Source of the DNA: Bifidobacterium jacchi
GTDB lineage: Bacteria; Actinomycetota; Actinomycetes; Actinomycetales; Bifidobacteriaceae
Assembly (NCBI RefSeq): GCF_009078285.1
Contig: NZ_RQSP01000017.1
Coordinates: 1 to 54,201 of the forward strand
Direction: 5' to 3'
Length of the DNA: 54,201 nucleotides
Part shown: positions 20,179-28,374 of the stretch, one piece after another
How the letters are laid out: each line of letters begins with the position of its first letter
Position numbering within the stretch: position 1 is the stretch's first letter
The notes under the pieces: generated by a model
Database searches by the model: none
Told to the model about the DNA's origin: nothing
The model's input: only the letters and a program-made list of their open reading frames with translations
Program-made: the position numbers and the translations under genes

Positions 20179-21948
20179 ATGGAGCGGTTGTGCCAAACCT
20201 GTGGTCTTAACCCGGTGTTCAGGCCGAAGGCCCGGATTTGCATGGAATGCGTTCGTAGGCAATTCCAAGAACAGGGTATGGAACTTGTGGGCGAGTTCCA
20301 GAACAAGACCACGCCGGTTCGTTGTCGATGCAAGACGTGTGGCATTGAGGCAGATTACATTCCTAAGACGGTATGGGGACGTGGAGCGTACCCCGGTGAC
20401 CGTGGTGCGTGCGACGCTTGTTACCTCAAGGAGAACGGGCGAAACCCGTTCTGGCCCGGTGGCAAGGTGCGTGGCGATTACGAGCGCAATAGGAAAGCGT
20501 GTGAAGAACACGGCCTGAAACTTCTCGAAATCTTGCAAGATGGGGATCGCGCCTTTGGGATGGTCGTTGAATGCAAACGATGCGGCCGCAGAACCATAAC
20601 CGATTCGGCTGATGTCGGTTTCGGATGCTCGTGCATGAGCAAGGCCGGATCCGCATCGGTCAAACCACGCAAGAAGGCGACTCCTCGCGTCTGTGATCCG
20701 GACTCGGGGTTGCATGGCTGGTGGGATTTCGACCGCAATACTGAGAACGACTGGAATACGGCGTCGCGTAGATCCGCAACGAAACAATACCGGTGGCATT
20801 GTCCTGAATGCGGATGCCGTTTCCAAGCGGCTCCTCTGCAAATGCCGTACTGTCCTGAATGTTCCCGCAAAGCGCGGGCAAACTTCGACGCTCAATTCAA
20901 GGCAAGGCAAACATGGGAGAAATCCACCCATATATCCGAGGTGCCGGAGCTTGCCACCGCATGGGATGATGACGAATACGATCCCCATGACATCTGCCTA
21001 GATGATTGGCGCAACGGCACCGGTGCTTATCGGCTCAAGTGCCCCGAGGGGCATCGGATGACCATTCGGCCCGCCACCTATTTGGACAGGGGATGTCCTG
21101 CATGCAGGGCGGCTGAAGCCAAGAAGAAAGGCTTGGGCAAACGTGCGCTGAGCTTCGCCAGTCCAGAATTATCGGCTCAATGGGATTCCGAGCACAATGG
21201 CGAGTGGACTCCGCAGAACGTGGCTGATGACTCCCGTCGTCAGGTTTGGTGGCGTTGCTCACAGTGCGGTTATGAATGGAGACAAAGGGTCAGGGATCGT
21301 TTTCTCCATCCGATGTGGCTATGCCCTCGATGTAAGACTCTGGTAGGATCCTTGGCATACTTCGCTCCCGACCTTGCCGAGGAATGGTCTGCGGAGAATC
21401 CGCTAACCGCTTGGGAAGTGACCCCTACCGGCAGAACGCCATTCACGCCGCTATGGGTATGCTCGGTCAATCACGCCCATCAATGGCGCGCCAGTACGGC
21501 GGCAAGATGGGCAGGTCATTCTCCATGCCCAGAATGCAGGGAGAAGGGCAAATCCGCTATCGAGCTGGAGTATTACGCTGAAATCCGACAGTCGTTTGAG
21601 GACGCACGTTCGGGAGTGGCACTCAAAGACGATGCGTTCACAAGGGGAACAACATGGCGGCCTGACATCATCTGTCGCATCAACGGCATCAACGTCGCCA
21701 TCGAATACGACGGGGCGTACTGGCATTCAGGCAAAACCGACACCGATACGAGAAAGAGCCTCGACCTGCTTGATGCGGGCTGGGTGGTGATTCGTATGCG
21801 CGAGACGGGATTGCCCTCACTGGGGGATCTCGGTTCTCGTTACAAGGAGTTGGCAGTCGATGGAGAAAGAACCAAGCCAGCGACTATTATCGGGTGGATT
21901 ATCAATTGGATCGATACTGACCGACAATTCGTTCAGTCCGATAATTAA
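20179..21948 (+). CDS. Multi-zinc-ribbon protein with C-terminal Vsr-like endonuclease domain
   Basis: A 589-residue cytosolic protein. Seen: about seven Cys-rich zinc-ribbon or treble-clef modules from the N-terminus to residue ~465 (CQTCG with CMEC; CKTCG with CDAC; CKRCG; CPECG with CPEC; CPEGH with CPAC; CSQCG with CPRC; CSVNH with CPEC). The later ones carry the W-x-CPxGH pattern of DUF4379-type repeats, which include PELATAWD, PELSAQWD and PDLAEEWS. The C-terminus (about 475-570) has a PD-(D/E)xK-like core: RPD (D496), IEYDG (E509, D511) and YWH (514-516), then LLDAGWVVIRMRE, matching the very-short-patch-repair/DUF559 style. Predicted role: zinc-guided nucleic-acid recognition coupled to cleavage. 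Island location and the coupled partner suggest defence or a toxin-like role (inference). ATG 20179 follows ggag. Confidence 0.7.
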   Translation: MERLCQTCGLNPVFRPKARICMECVRRQFQEQGMELVGEFQNKTTPVRCRCKTCGIEADYIPKTVWGRGAYPGDRGACDACYLKENGRNPFWPGGKVRGDYERNRKACEEHGLKLLEILQDGDRAFGMVVECKRCGRRTITDSADVGFGCSCMSKAGSASVKPRKKATPRVCDPDSGLHGWWDFDRNTENDWNTASRRSATKQYRWHCPECGCRFQAAPLQMPYCPECSRKARANFDAQFKARQTWEKSTHISEVPELATAWDDDEYDPHDICLDDWRNGTGAYRLKCPEGHRMTIRPATYLDRGCPACRAAEAKKKGLGKRALSFASPELSAQWDSEHNGEWTPQNVADDSRRQVWWRCSQCGYEWRQRVRDRFLHPMWLCPRCKTLVGSLAYFAPDLAEEWSAENPLTAWEVTPTGRTPFTPLWVCSVNHAHQWRASTAARWAGHSPCPECREKGKSAIELEYYAEIRQSFEDARSGVALKDDAFTRGTTWRPDIICRINGINVAIEYDGAYWHSGKTDTDTRKSLDLLDAGWVVIRMRETGLPSLGDLGSRYKELAVDGERTKPATIIGWIINWIDTDRQFVQSDN

Positions 21949-21968
21949 AGCAGGATTAAGGAGCTACC

Positions 21969-22535
21969 TTGGACGTCTCTAAGGCTGAACAACTGGCAAA
22001 GGCCGCCTATCCGGAACGAGATATATGCGGCGCTTCCGAAAACGATATGGCGTACGTGTTCTTTTGCGTGTACTTGGGCCCTGACAAAAGCGAACTATCC
22101 GAAATTGCCGTCGATAAGGCCGATGGTTCAGCTCATCTGCTGATTCCCGGATCCAAGGAATACGAGCGCTATCGGCCCGATGATGCGAAAGTGCTGTGGA
22201 CGCCCTTCTACGAGCCCGGCTTCGAGGAGACGGAGCGCGGGTGGAGGCCTCCAGACAAAGAGCTCGAAGGCATAGACGATAAGATCGAGCAAATGCTGAT
22301 GACGATTCTGCGCAGGGAAGGAATGGACGACGACATTGCTGAGACTGTGGAATGCATCAATGCCGGGGAATGGGATGTCGGCATCAGTCTGGGATTCGAG
22401 GCGTTGCTGCGCGAACACATCAAACTAGACGAGGAATCCTTGGATTTATTCGGCAAGTTCGCCCGCTGGTACGCAGATGACGGGTATTTGGATGATGACT
22501 TTCTCGAGCAATATGAGAGTTTCAAGAAACTGTAG
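21969..22535 (+). CDS. Small acidic partner protein, possibly immunity-like
   Basis: A 188-residue, strongly acidic protein starting at TTG 21969 with aaggag at 21958-21963, 20 nt after the nuclease gene and so co-transcribed. The N-terminal ~75 residues look like a small alpha/beta domain (DMAYVFFCVYLG, then EIAVDKADGSAHLLIPG) vaguely like YrhB/Imm35-type immunity folds. The C-terminal ~90 residues are helical, with NAGEWDVGISLGFEALLREH, which recalls MafI-like immunity proteins. Both resemblances are from reading only and are weak. No catalytic residues, signal or membrane segment. A regulator or antidote of the upstream nuclease is the natural hypothesis. Confidence 0.5.
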   Translation: MDVSKAEQLAKAAYPERDICGASENDMAYVFFCVYLGPDKSELSEIAVDKADGSAHLLIPGSKEYERYRPDDAKVLWTPFYEPGFEETERGWRPPDKELEGIDDKIEQMLMTILRREGMDDDIAETVECINAGEWDVGISLGFEALLREHIKLDEESLDLFGKFARWYADDGYLDDDFLEQYESFKKL

Positions 22536-22841
22536 GAATGCTGCCACTATTGCAGATCACGAGGATGGACATCGCAATATCAATAACCGATTCGTCAGAC
22601 TGACCGATAACCACATTTGGAATATTTGCGGATTCAATTCGCTATTCCTCAGTCATCTCAGCTTCGTTTGACTGGGGAACACCCTCGCTGGAGTGGACAC
22701 AACCGGGACACAATGACCGCGGAGAACAGCGAAATCAGCGGCAATCAACGAACATCGCCAATAGCCCAGAAACCGCGTCATATCAACGAAAACGAGACTA
22801 ACGAAGCTCACAATAATTAACGAAACATCCCAAAAACCGAA
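22536..22841. other. Gene-free right end of the island
   Basis: About 306 nt of comparatively A-rich sequence without a convincing gene. It contains gacac direct repeats (22694-22713) similar to those near the left end, and an A-rich stretch up to attR. Short open frames here lack ribosome binding sites. Confidence 0.5.
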
Positions 22842-22908
22842 CAAGGGGTCGCGGGTTCAAATCCGCTGGTCCGACAGATAAGCCCGGAATCTCAACGATT
22901 CCGGGCTT
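22842..22908 (+). repeat. attR-type direct repeat (truncated tRNA-Pro copy)
   Basis: A 67-nt copy of 19132-19199 containing the T arm, acceptor 3' strand and terminator of tRNA-Pro. One C of the T-stem is missing (atccgctgg against atcccgctgg). There is no 5' tRNA half, so it is not a functional tRNA gene. Confidence 0.85.
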
Positions 22909-23031
22909 CTTTCATGCTGTGGGATCGGCTCTGAATGCAGTCGGACGCAATACCCAATGATATTCTTCATTTGCCTGCAAATACGAGGAGCGATGCAGAC
23001 CGCAAAGAGCCGCATTGACCGGAGGTGCGAG

Positions 23032-23499
23032 ATGGCCAGTTATGAACAGATCGAGCAGTTCGCGCAGATACATCCCGACCAGGCCCGAATCATGGAGCAT
23101 GAGATCGCGATCGTGGATCTTGAGTCCGGTGCGAAGGTGTTCGATATCGCCAAGGCTGCGGCCACCTACATCGTCGAGGCCAAGGAGGGCGTGTTCGCCG
23201 TCGTCGCTTCCGCCACTGGGCACCTGAAGTGGCGTCAGCTCGGCCGCGCCTTGGGATTGCATCAGATCCATCTGGCATCGCCGGAGCTGGTCAAGGAACG
23301 CACTGGCTACGACGTCGGCACGGTCGGCCCACTGTTCCTCAACGGTGTGCGCATGTTTTTCGACGATAGGCTTCTGGAGCATGACATGGTGTACTGCGGT
23401 ACGGAGGATGCGCACCACACGCTCGCCATCGCGCCGAAGCTCATTGTCGAGAGCAACGACATCGCCGGCTACTTCGACAGCGACGAATACCTGAAATAG
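23032..23499 (+). CDS. YbaK/EbsC-type aminoacyl-tRNA deacylase
   Basis: A 155-residue protein of the YbaK/ProX editing family, which hydrolyses mischarged tRNAs (Cys-tRNA-Pro for YbaK). Seen: the whole domain, with the conserved substrate-pocket segments VFAVVASATGHLKWRQLGRALG (its Lys corresponds to the essential family lysine) and GTVGPLFLNG (the G-x-x-x-P motif). Start: ATG 23032 with ggagg at 23021-23025. An upstream ATG at 22993 with gaggag is possible. It sits just outside attR, 3.9 kb from tRNA-Pro(GGG), and would have been adjacent to it before the island inserted. Confidence 0.85.
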   Translation: MASYEQIEQFAQIHPDQARIMEHEIAIVDLESGAKVFDIAKAAATYIVEAKEGVFAVVASATGHLKWRQLGRALGLHQIHLASPELVKERTGYDVGTVGPLFLNGVRMFFDDRLLEHDMVYCGTEDAHHTLAIAPKLIVESNDIAGYFDSDEYLK

Positions 23500-23826
23500 A
23501 CGATCGCATTACGCACTCCCCGCCGTCAACTGGTTACGATGCCGGTTATGGATGACACGGCGTCGGATCGGTGTCGTTGGACGGCGGGGCTGTCGTTGCA
23601 TATGATGCTCGCGTCATGCTGATGTCATGCTGGCGTCATGCTCGCATCGCAAGGGGTGCGAGCCGATGCGGTGTTGGTGAAGTGCAGGCGTGTCTTCCCG
23701 GCTTGTGGGTGATGTCGGCGGCGTGCGGTCTGGTCGGTGCCGCCCCGATCCGCGGATCGTTCCCTGGGCTTCGCTTCCTGTGATTTGCATTGGATTTGCG
23801 TTGGATTTCCTGCGACGCGCCGGTGA
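23500..23826. other. Gene-free stretch upstream of the NAD locus
   Basis: I see no supported gene. The frame at 23571-23783 lacks a ribosome binding site and looks composition-driven. Short direct repeats of gcgtcatgct / tgatgtcatgct occur at about 23605-23645, and ttggatttgc/ttggatttcc repeats lie near 23785-23812. Confidence 0.4.
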
Positions 23827-23845
23827 TATAGTCATAGTGACTATA
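23827..23845. promoter_or_regulatory. Palindromic operator, candidate NrtR site
   Basis: tatagtca-tag-tgactata is a perfect 8-bp inverted repeat with a 3-nt centre, 184 nt before the NrtR-like gene that heads the NAD locus. Nrt regulators bind ~20-bp palindromes in front of NAD genes and usually their own gene. No other equally good palindrome is seen in this gap. Confidence 0.6.
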
Positions 23846-23886
23846 AGTGATATGCTCGGCGCTTGACGATTATGGAACGCTCGATC

Positions 23887-23930
23887 GCCGGTCGGTTCGC
23901 CGGTCGGTTCGCCGGTCGGTTCGCCGGTTG
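23887..23930. repeat. 12-nt tandem repeat in the nrtR leader
   Basis: Three and two-thirds copies of gccggtcggttc (23887-23898, 23899-23910, 23911-23922, then gccggttg). It lies between the operator and the nrtR start codon, so copy-number change would alter leader length. Confidence 0.85.
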
Positions 23931-24029
23931 ATCTGAGGGTTGATCCGGTGGCTGATGCGGCGAACGGCCGCGTAGCCGGCACAAGCGAGCGGTACAAGGA
24001 ATCGACAAGAGAGCGAGGGGAGCGGAAGC

Positions 24030-24935
24030 ATGGGCATCGGCAACGTATCCGAGCGGCGCAGCCAGCCGCCACAGGTGGGGGTGTCGGTCGTCATTCTCGC
24101 GCTCGGTCCGGCTGGTGACGGCATCGTCGCGGACGGCGCTGACGCTGGTGCTGCGAGCGAGACGCCTATCACGCATATCTCGCATGCCGCGAGCGAAACG
24201 CTCGCCGCGAATGGTCCCGGTCGTGACACGGACGGCGCTCGCGCGCAGCTGTGGATTCCTCTCGTGCGTCGTGTCCGCCAGCCGTTCCTCGGCGACTGGG
24301 CGCTGCCGGGCGGCGATCTGCGCGCGGACCGGTCATTGGAGGATTCGGCGTATGCCGCACTCGAATCCACCACCGATCTGCATCCGAACTATCTCGAACA
24401 GCTCTACACGTTTGGCGATCCCGGCCGCTCGCAGGGCGGTCTTCCGATGGTGTCGATCGTCTACTGGGCTCTTGTGGGACGTGCCGAATCGCGCGATCTC
24501 GCCGAAGGAGACAACGTCGCGTGGTTTCCGGAAAACGCGCTGCCGCGACTTGCATTCGATCATCGGCGCATCATCGACTATGCGCTGGACCGTCTGCGAT
24601 ACAAGATCGAATACCCGCAGATAGCCGCCAGACTCGTCGGCGACGAATTCACCCTCGCCCAGCTGCACGGGGTCTACGAGGCCGTCACCGGTCGCGCGAT
24701 CGATCTGGCGAATTTCCGCCGTCGCATACTCGCTTCCGGCGAACTTGAGGACACCGGTCGCAAGATCGCGCAAGGTAGGCACCGGCCGGCGTCGCTGTAC
24801 CGATACGCGCGGGCCGCAGCGCAGCCGATCGCTGCGGCCGACGCGCCACAGGCGAATGCGCATGCGCAATCGCCGCGGGAGGAGTGGTCGGATGATGCAC
24901 TGTCCGCGCTGCTGCCCTCGGCGATCGCGCAGTGA
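24030..24935 (+). CDS. nrtR: NrtR-type Nudix-related transcriptional regulator of NAD synthesis
   Basis: A 301-residue protein: an N-terminal Nudix-like domain (about 15-180) and a C-terminal winged helix (about 190-260, IAARLVGDEFTLAQLHGVYE and FRRRILASGELEDTG), the NrtR arrangement. The Nudix box is degenerate: after GGDLRADRSLEDSAY the segment reads AALESTTDL, lacking the R-E and paired Glu residues needed for hydrolysis, so it probably only senses a ligand such as ADP-ribose. An Ala/Gly-rich insert sits at about 28-65. Start: ATG 24030 with gaggggag at 24015-24022. It heads nadA-nadB-nadC-desulfurase and has a palindrome upstream. NrtR repression of NAD genes is known for the family; autoregulation is inferred. 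Confidence 0.82.
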   Translation: MGIGNVSERRSQPPQVGVSVVILALGPAGDGIVADGADAGAASETPITHISHAASETLAANGPGRDTDGARAQLWIPLVRRVRQPFLGDWALPGGDLRADRSLEDSAYAALESTTDLHPNYLEQLYTFGDPGRSQGGLPMVSIVYWALVGRAESRDLAEGDNVAWFPENALPRLAFDHRRIIDYALDRLRYKIEYPQIAARLVGDEFTLAQLHGVYEAVTGRAIDLANFRRRILASGELEDTGRKIAQGRHRPASLYRYARAAAQPIAAADAPQANAHAQSPREEWSDDALSALLPSAIAQ

Positions 24936-25016
24936 CTGATTGAAAAGCCGCCGATCGCAAAGTGACCGATCATAAGTGACCGATCGAGACGACATCGTGA
25001 CAACAAGGAAGGAACA

Positions 25017-26300
25017 ATGATGACCGCAACACTATCCGCGCCGTCCGTCGACGAGATCATCGCCCGGCTTGGCGCACAGAGCACCTGCGACGCCGGCCTC
25101 ACCCAGGATCCGTGGCATTTCGACGCCGTGCGCCCCAGCTACGGACCGGGCGCGTCCATGCTCGACCGACTGCCGTCCGACGCCCCGCGTCAGCAGATGC
25201 TGCCCGAGGAATACCGCAACGCGTCCGATGACGAACTCCAGAAGCGCATCACGGATGCCAAACGGCGGCTTGGCGACAGACTGCTGATTCTCGGCCATTT
25301 CTACCAGCGCGACGAGATCATCCGGCACGCCGATTTCGTCGGCGACTCGTTCCAGCTCGCCAAGAACGCGACCGAGCGGCCGGACGCCGAGCACATCGTC
25401 TTCTGCGGCGTGCATTTCATGGCCGAGACCGCCGACATCCTCTCCACGCCCGAGCAGAGCGTGACGCTGCCGAACCTCTCCGCAGGCTGCTCGATGGCCG
25501 ACATGGCCGACATCGAGCAGGTCGAGGCATGCTGGGACGCACTGTCCCGCATCTGCGGCGACAAGCCGGATTCCGAGGGGCTCGCGCCGGTCGTCCCCGT
25601 CACCTACATGAACTCCTCGGCGGCCCTCAAGGCGTTCTGCGGACGGCATGGCGGCATCGTGTGCACGTCGTCGAACGCGCGCGCCGTGCTCGAATGGGCG
25701 TTCGCGCGAGGCCGCCGCGTGCTGTTCTTCCCCGACCAGCATCTGGGGCGCAACACCGCGCGTGCCATGGGCGTGTCGCTCGCGCAGATGCCGTTGTGGG
25801 ATCCGTTCCGCCCATGCGGCGGCGCCTCCGACCCGGACGACTACGCCAAGGCGACGATGATCCTGTGGAAGGGATTCTGCTCCGTGCACCAGCGGTTCAC
25901 CGTCGATCAGGTCGAACGCGCGCGCCGCGCCTATCCGGGCGTCAAGGTGATCGTGCATCCCGAATGCTCGATGCAGGTCGTCGACGCGGCGGACGGCGTC
26001 GGGTCCACCGCCTACATCGTTCGTCAGATCGAGCAGGCCCCCGCAGGGGCGGTCATCGCCGTGGGCACCGAGATCAACCTCGTCAACCGGCTCGCCGCGC
26101 AGCATCCCGACAAGACCGTGTTCTGTCTCGACCCGGTGGTCTGCCCCTGTTCGACCATGTATCGCATCCACCCCGCATACCTGGCGTGGGTGTTGGAGAA
26201 TCTCGAGCAGGGCAACGTCGTCAACCGCATCACCGTCGACGACGACACCGCGCGCGACGCCAAGGTCGCTCTGGAGCGCATGCTGCGCGTGCATCCCTGA
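25017..26300 (+). CDS. nadA: Quinolinate synthase A
   Basis: A 427-residue 4Fe-4S enzyme that condenses iminoaspartate with dihydroxyacetone phosphate to quinolinate. Seen: LLILGHFYQRDEI and FVGDSFQLAK near the start of the core, and three cysteines at the conserved cluster positions (SAGCSMADM, the second in the GFCSVHQ region and the third in PVVCPCSTM). Also HPECSMQVVD and GTEINLVNRL. About 70 residues precede the core, longer than in E. coli. Start: ATG 25017 after aaggaagga; ATG 25020 is also possible. The 81-nt gap after nrtR contains repeated agtgaccgat units. Confidence 0.94.
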   Translation: MMTATLSAPSVDEIIARLGAQSTCDAGLTQDPWHFDAVRPSYGPGASMLDRLPSDAPRQQMLPEEYRNASDDELQKRITDAKRRLGDRLLILGHFYQRDEIIRHADFVGDSFQLAKNATERPDAEHIVFCGVHFMAETADILSTPEQSVTLPNLSAGCSMADMADIEQVEACWDALSRICGDKPDSEGLAPVVPVTYMNSSAALKAFCGRHGGIVCTSSNARAVLEWAFARGRRVLFFPDQHLGRNTARAMGVSLAQMPLWDPFRPCGGASDPDDYAKATMILWKGFCSVHQRFTVDQVERARRAYPGVKVIVHPECSMQVVDAADGVGSTAYIVRQIEQAPAGAVIAVGTEINLVNRLAAQHPDKTVFCLDPVVCPCSTMYRIHPAYLAWVLENLEQGNVVNRITVDDDTARDAKVALERMLRVHP

Positions 26301-26425
26301 TCGATGCATGCGAGGCACCCTCTGCCGATGCGCTGCGATGCGATGTGATGCGCTGCGCTGCGGGCCGCGGCGCATCGCAGCATCCCGAATCCGAGGAAAC
26401 CCACTGAGGAGACGCCGCACCAGCA

Positions 26426-26487
26426 ATACATAAGCCATACGCCAGCCATACATAAGCCATACGAAAAGCCGCATATACGAAAAGCCA
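26426..26487. repeat. Short direct repeats in the nadA-nadB gap
   Basis: atacataagccatac occurs at 26426-26440 and 26448-26462, followed by two atacgaaaagcc units. Just upstream (26325-26380) gatgcgctgcgatg-type units also recur. The 205-nt gap between nadA and nadB has no gene. Confidence 0.7.
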
Positions 26488-26505
26488 CACATACGGAAGC
26501 GAATC

Positions 26506-28257
26506 ATGAGGAAACCCACCATCGTCATCATCGGCGCGGGCGCGGCCGGACTGTCCGCCGCGCTCGCCGTCGCCGCGACCGGCAGCGACGTGACGCTCGT
26601 CACCAAGGCCGATCTGGTCGAATCGAACACCTACCATGCGCAGGGAGGCATCGCCGCGGCGATCTTCAGTGACGACGACCCGAAGCTGCACGCCGCCGAC
26701 ACGATGGCCGCAGGACACGGACTGTGCGATCCGAAGGCCGTGGACATTCTCACGCGGGAGGGAGCGGAGCGCGTGCGCGAATTCGCCGCGCTCGGCGTGC
26801 ATTTCGACCGTGATGCGCAAGGCCATATGCTGCGCGGATTGGAGGCGGCCCACTGCCGCGCGCGCGTCGTCCACGCGGGCGGCGACGCCACCGGTCGTGT
26901 GCTGGAACTCGACGTGTCCGCGATGGTGCGCTCCAACCCGCGCATCCATGTGATCGAACACGCGTTTCTGACCGATCTGATCGTGCGCGACGGGCGAGTG
27001 TGCGGCGTGCGGTTGCTGATCGCAAACGATCCCGGACAGACCGATTCCGGTCAGGCCGGTTCCCCTCGGGCCGTTCGCCGCGAACTGACGGCGGACCGTG
27101 TCATCCTCGCCACCGGCGGGGCCGGACGCATGTACCCGTACACCACCAATCCGGCCGTCGCCACGGCGGACGGGCTCGCCGCCGCATGGCGGGTCGGCGC
27201 GCAGGTCGCCGATCTGGAATTCACCCAGTTCCATCCCACCGCGATGGCGGTCGGCGAGCATTTCCTCGTCTCCGAAGCGGTGCGCGGCGAGGGGGCGGTG
27301 CTGCTCGACGAGCATGGGCGACGCTACATGACGGACGTTGACGAGCGCGCCGAACTCGCTCCGCGCGACGTGGTGGCACGCGAGAACTTCCGCGTCATGC
27401 AGGCCCAGGGAGGCCGACCGGTCATGCTCGACACCTCACCGATGCGTCGCGAGCATCCCGATCTTGCGGCGTTCCTCGCCACACGGTTCCCGACCATCGA
27501 CGCATACACCCGCTCCCTCGGGTTCGATTGGAGCCGCGAGCCGATACCCGTCGCCCCGGCCGCGCACTACCTCATGGGCGGCATTCGCACCGATCTTGAC
27601 GGGCGGACGTCGCTTCCCGGCCTGTATGCGGCCGGCGAATGCGCGCGCACCGGCGTGATGGGTTCCAACCGACTCGCATCGAACTCGCTGCTCGAAGGGC
27701 TCGTCTACGGGCGCAGGGCCGGCATCGCCGCGGCCGGCGACGCGGATGACATGATCTGGCATCCCGAGCCGCTGCTCAATTCCGTGACCGGCACGGCATA
27801 CACGAACCCGCCGGTGGTGCTCGCCACGCCGACGAATGGCGGTTCCTCTGACGGCGACGCTGCTGTGGACGGTGCCGCTGTGGTTGATGCCGCTGTGGTT
27901 GACACTGCCGTTGCCGATCATGCGACCGGCGCTCGCTTAACAGCCGACAAGCCATGGGACAGGGCGCGCATCCAGAACACGATGTGGCACGGCGTGGGCG
28001 TGTTGCGCGATGCGGACGGCCTGAGCCATGCCGCCGAGGCGCTCGCCGAAGGTCTGGCCTCGGCCAACGCGCATGCCGCGACGATGGAAGCCACAGGCGA
28101 TGTCACCGCGCTCGAGAATCGCAACATGCTCACCGTCGGCTATGTCGCCGCCACGGCTGCGCTCGCCCGCACCGAATCGCGAGGCGCCCACGCGCGCACC
28201 GACCATCCGCGCCCGCGCGACGAATGGGCTCATTCCGTCGCCTATGTCGCACGATAA
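26506..28257 (+). CDS. nadB: L-aspartate oxidase
   Basis: A 583-residue FAD enzyme oxidising L-aspartate to iminoaspartate for NadA. Seen: the dinucleotide-binding IVIIGAGAAGLSAALAVA at the N-terminus, SNTYHAQGGIAAA, HAGGDATGRV, the active-site block EFTQFHPTA and SEAVRGEGAVL, and GLYAAGECARTGVMGSNRLASNSLLEGLVYG. The C-terminal helical domain is split from the rest by an Ala/Val/Asp-rich low-complexity insert at about 445-480 (repeats of gccgctgtggttga in the DNA), absent from typical NadB. Start: ATG 26506 after ggaag. Part of the NAD operon. Confidence 0.94.
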   Translation: MRKPTIVIIGAGAAGLSAALAVAATGSDVTLVTKADLVESNTYHAQGGIAAAIFSDDDPKLHAADTMAAGHGLCDPKAVDILTREGAERVREFAALGVHFDRDAQGHMLRGLEAAHCRARVVHAGGDATGRVLELDVSAMVRSNPRIHVIEHAFLTDLIVRDGRVCGVRLLIANDPGQTDSGQAGSPRAVRRELTADRVILATGGAGRMYPYTTNPAVATADGLAAAWRVGAQVADLEFTQFHPTAMAVGEHFLVSEAVRGEGAVLLDEHGRRYMTDVDERAELAPRDVVARENFRVMQAQGGRPVMLDTSPMRREHPDLAAFLATRFPTIDAYTRSLGFDWSREPIPVAPAAHYLMGGIRTDLDGRTSLPGLYAAGECARTGVMGSNRLASNSLLEGLVYGRRAGIAAAGDADDMIWHPEPLLNSVTGTAYTNPPVVLATPTNGGSSDGDAAVDGAAVVDAAVVDTAVADHATGARLTADKPWDRARIQNTMWHGVGVLRDADGLSHAAEALAEGLASANAHAATMEATGDVTALENRNMLTVGYVAATAALARTESRGAHARTDHPRPRDEWAHSVAYVAR

Positions 28258-28374
28258 CGCTCACGATAACGGCTGGTCGGCCGAACCATTATCCGCCAAA
28301 TCATCTACTGAAACACCAGCAACACCAGAAAACAACAGAAACACCTGAAAACACCCGCAGAAGGAGATCCGCGC

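Noticed and set aside
22842..22915. Second tRNA-Pro gene
   Set aside because: Only the 3' half is present and the T-stem has lost a base. It is the attR copy, not a functional gene.
23571..23783. 70-residue open frame after the YbaK-type gene
   Set aside because: No ribosome binding site, Cys/Gly/Leu-rich composition, and it lies in repeat-containing intergenic DNA.
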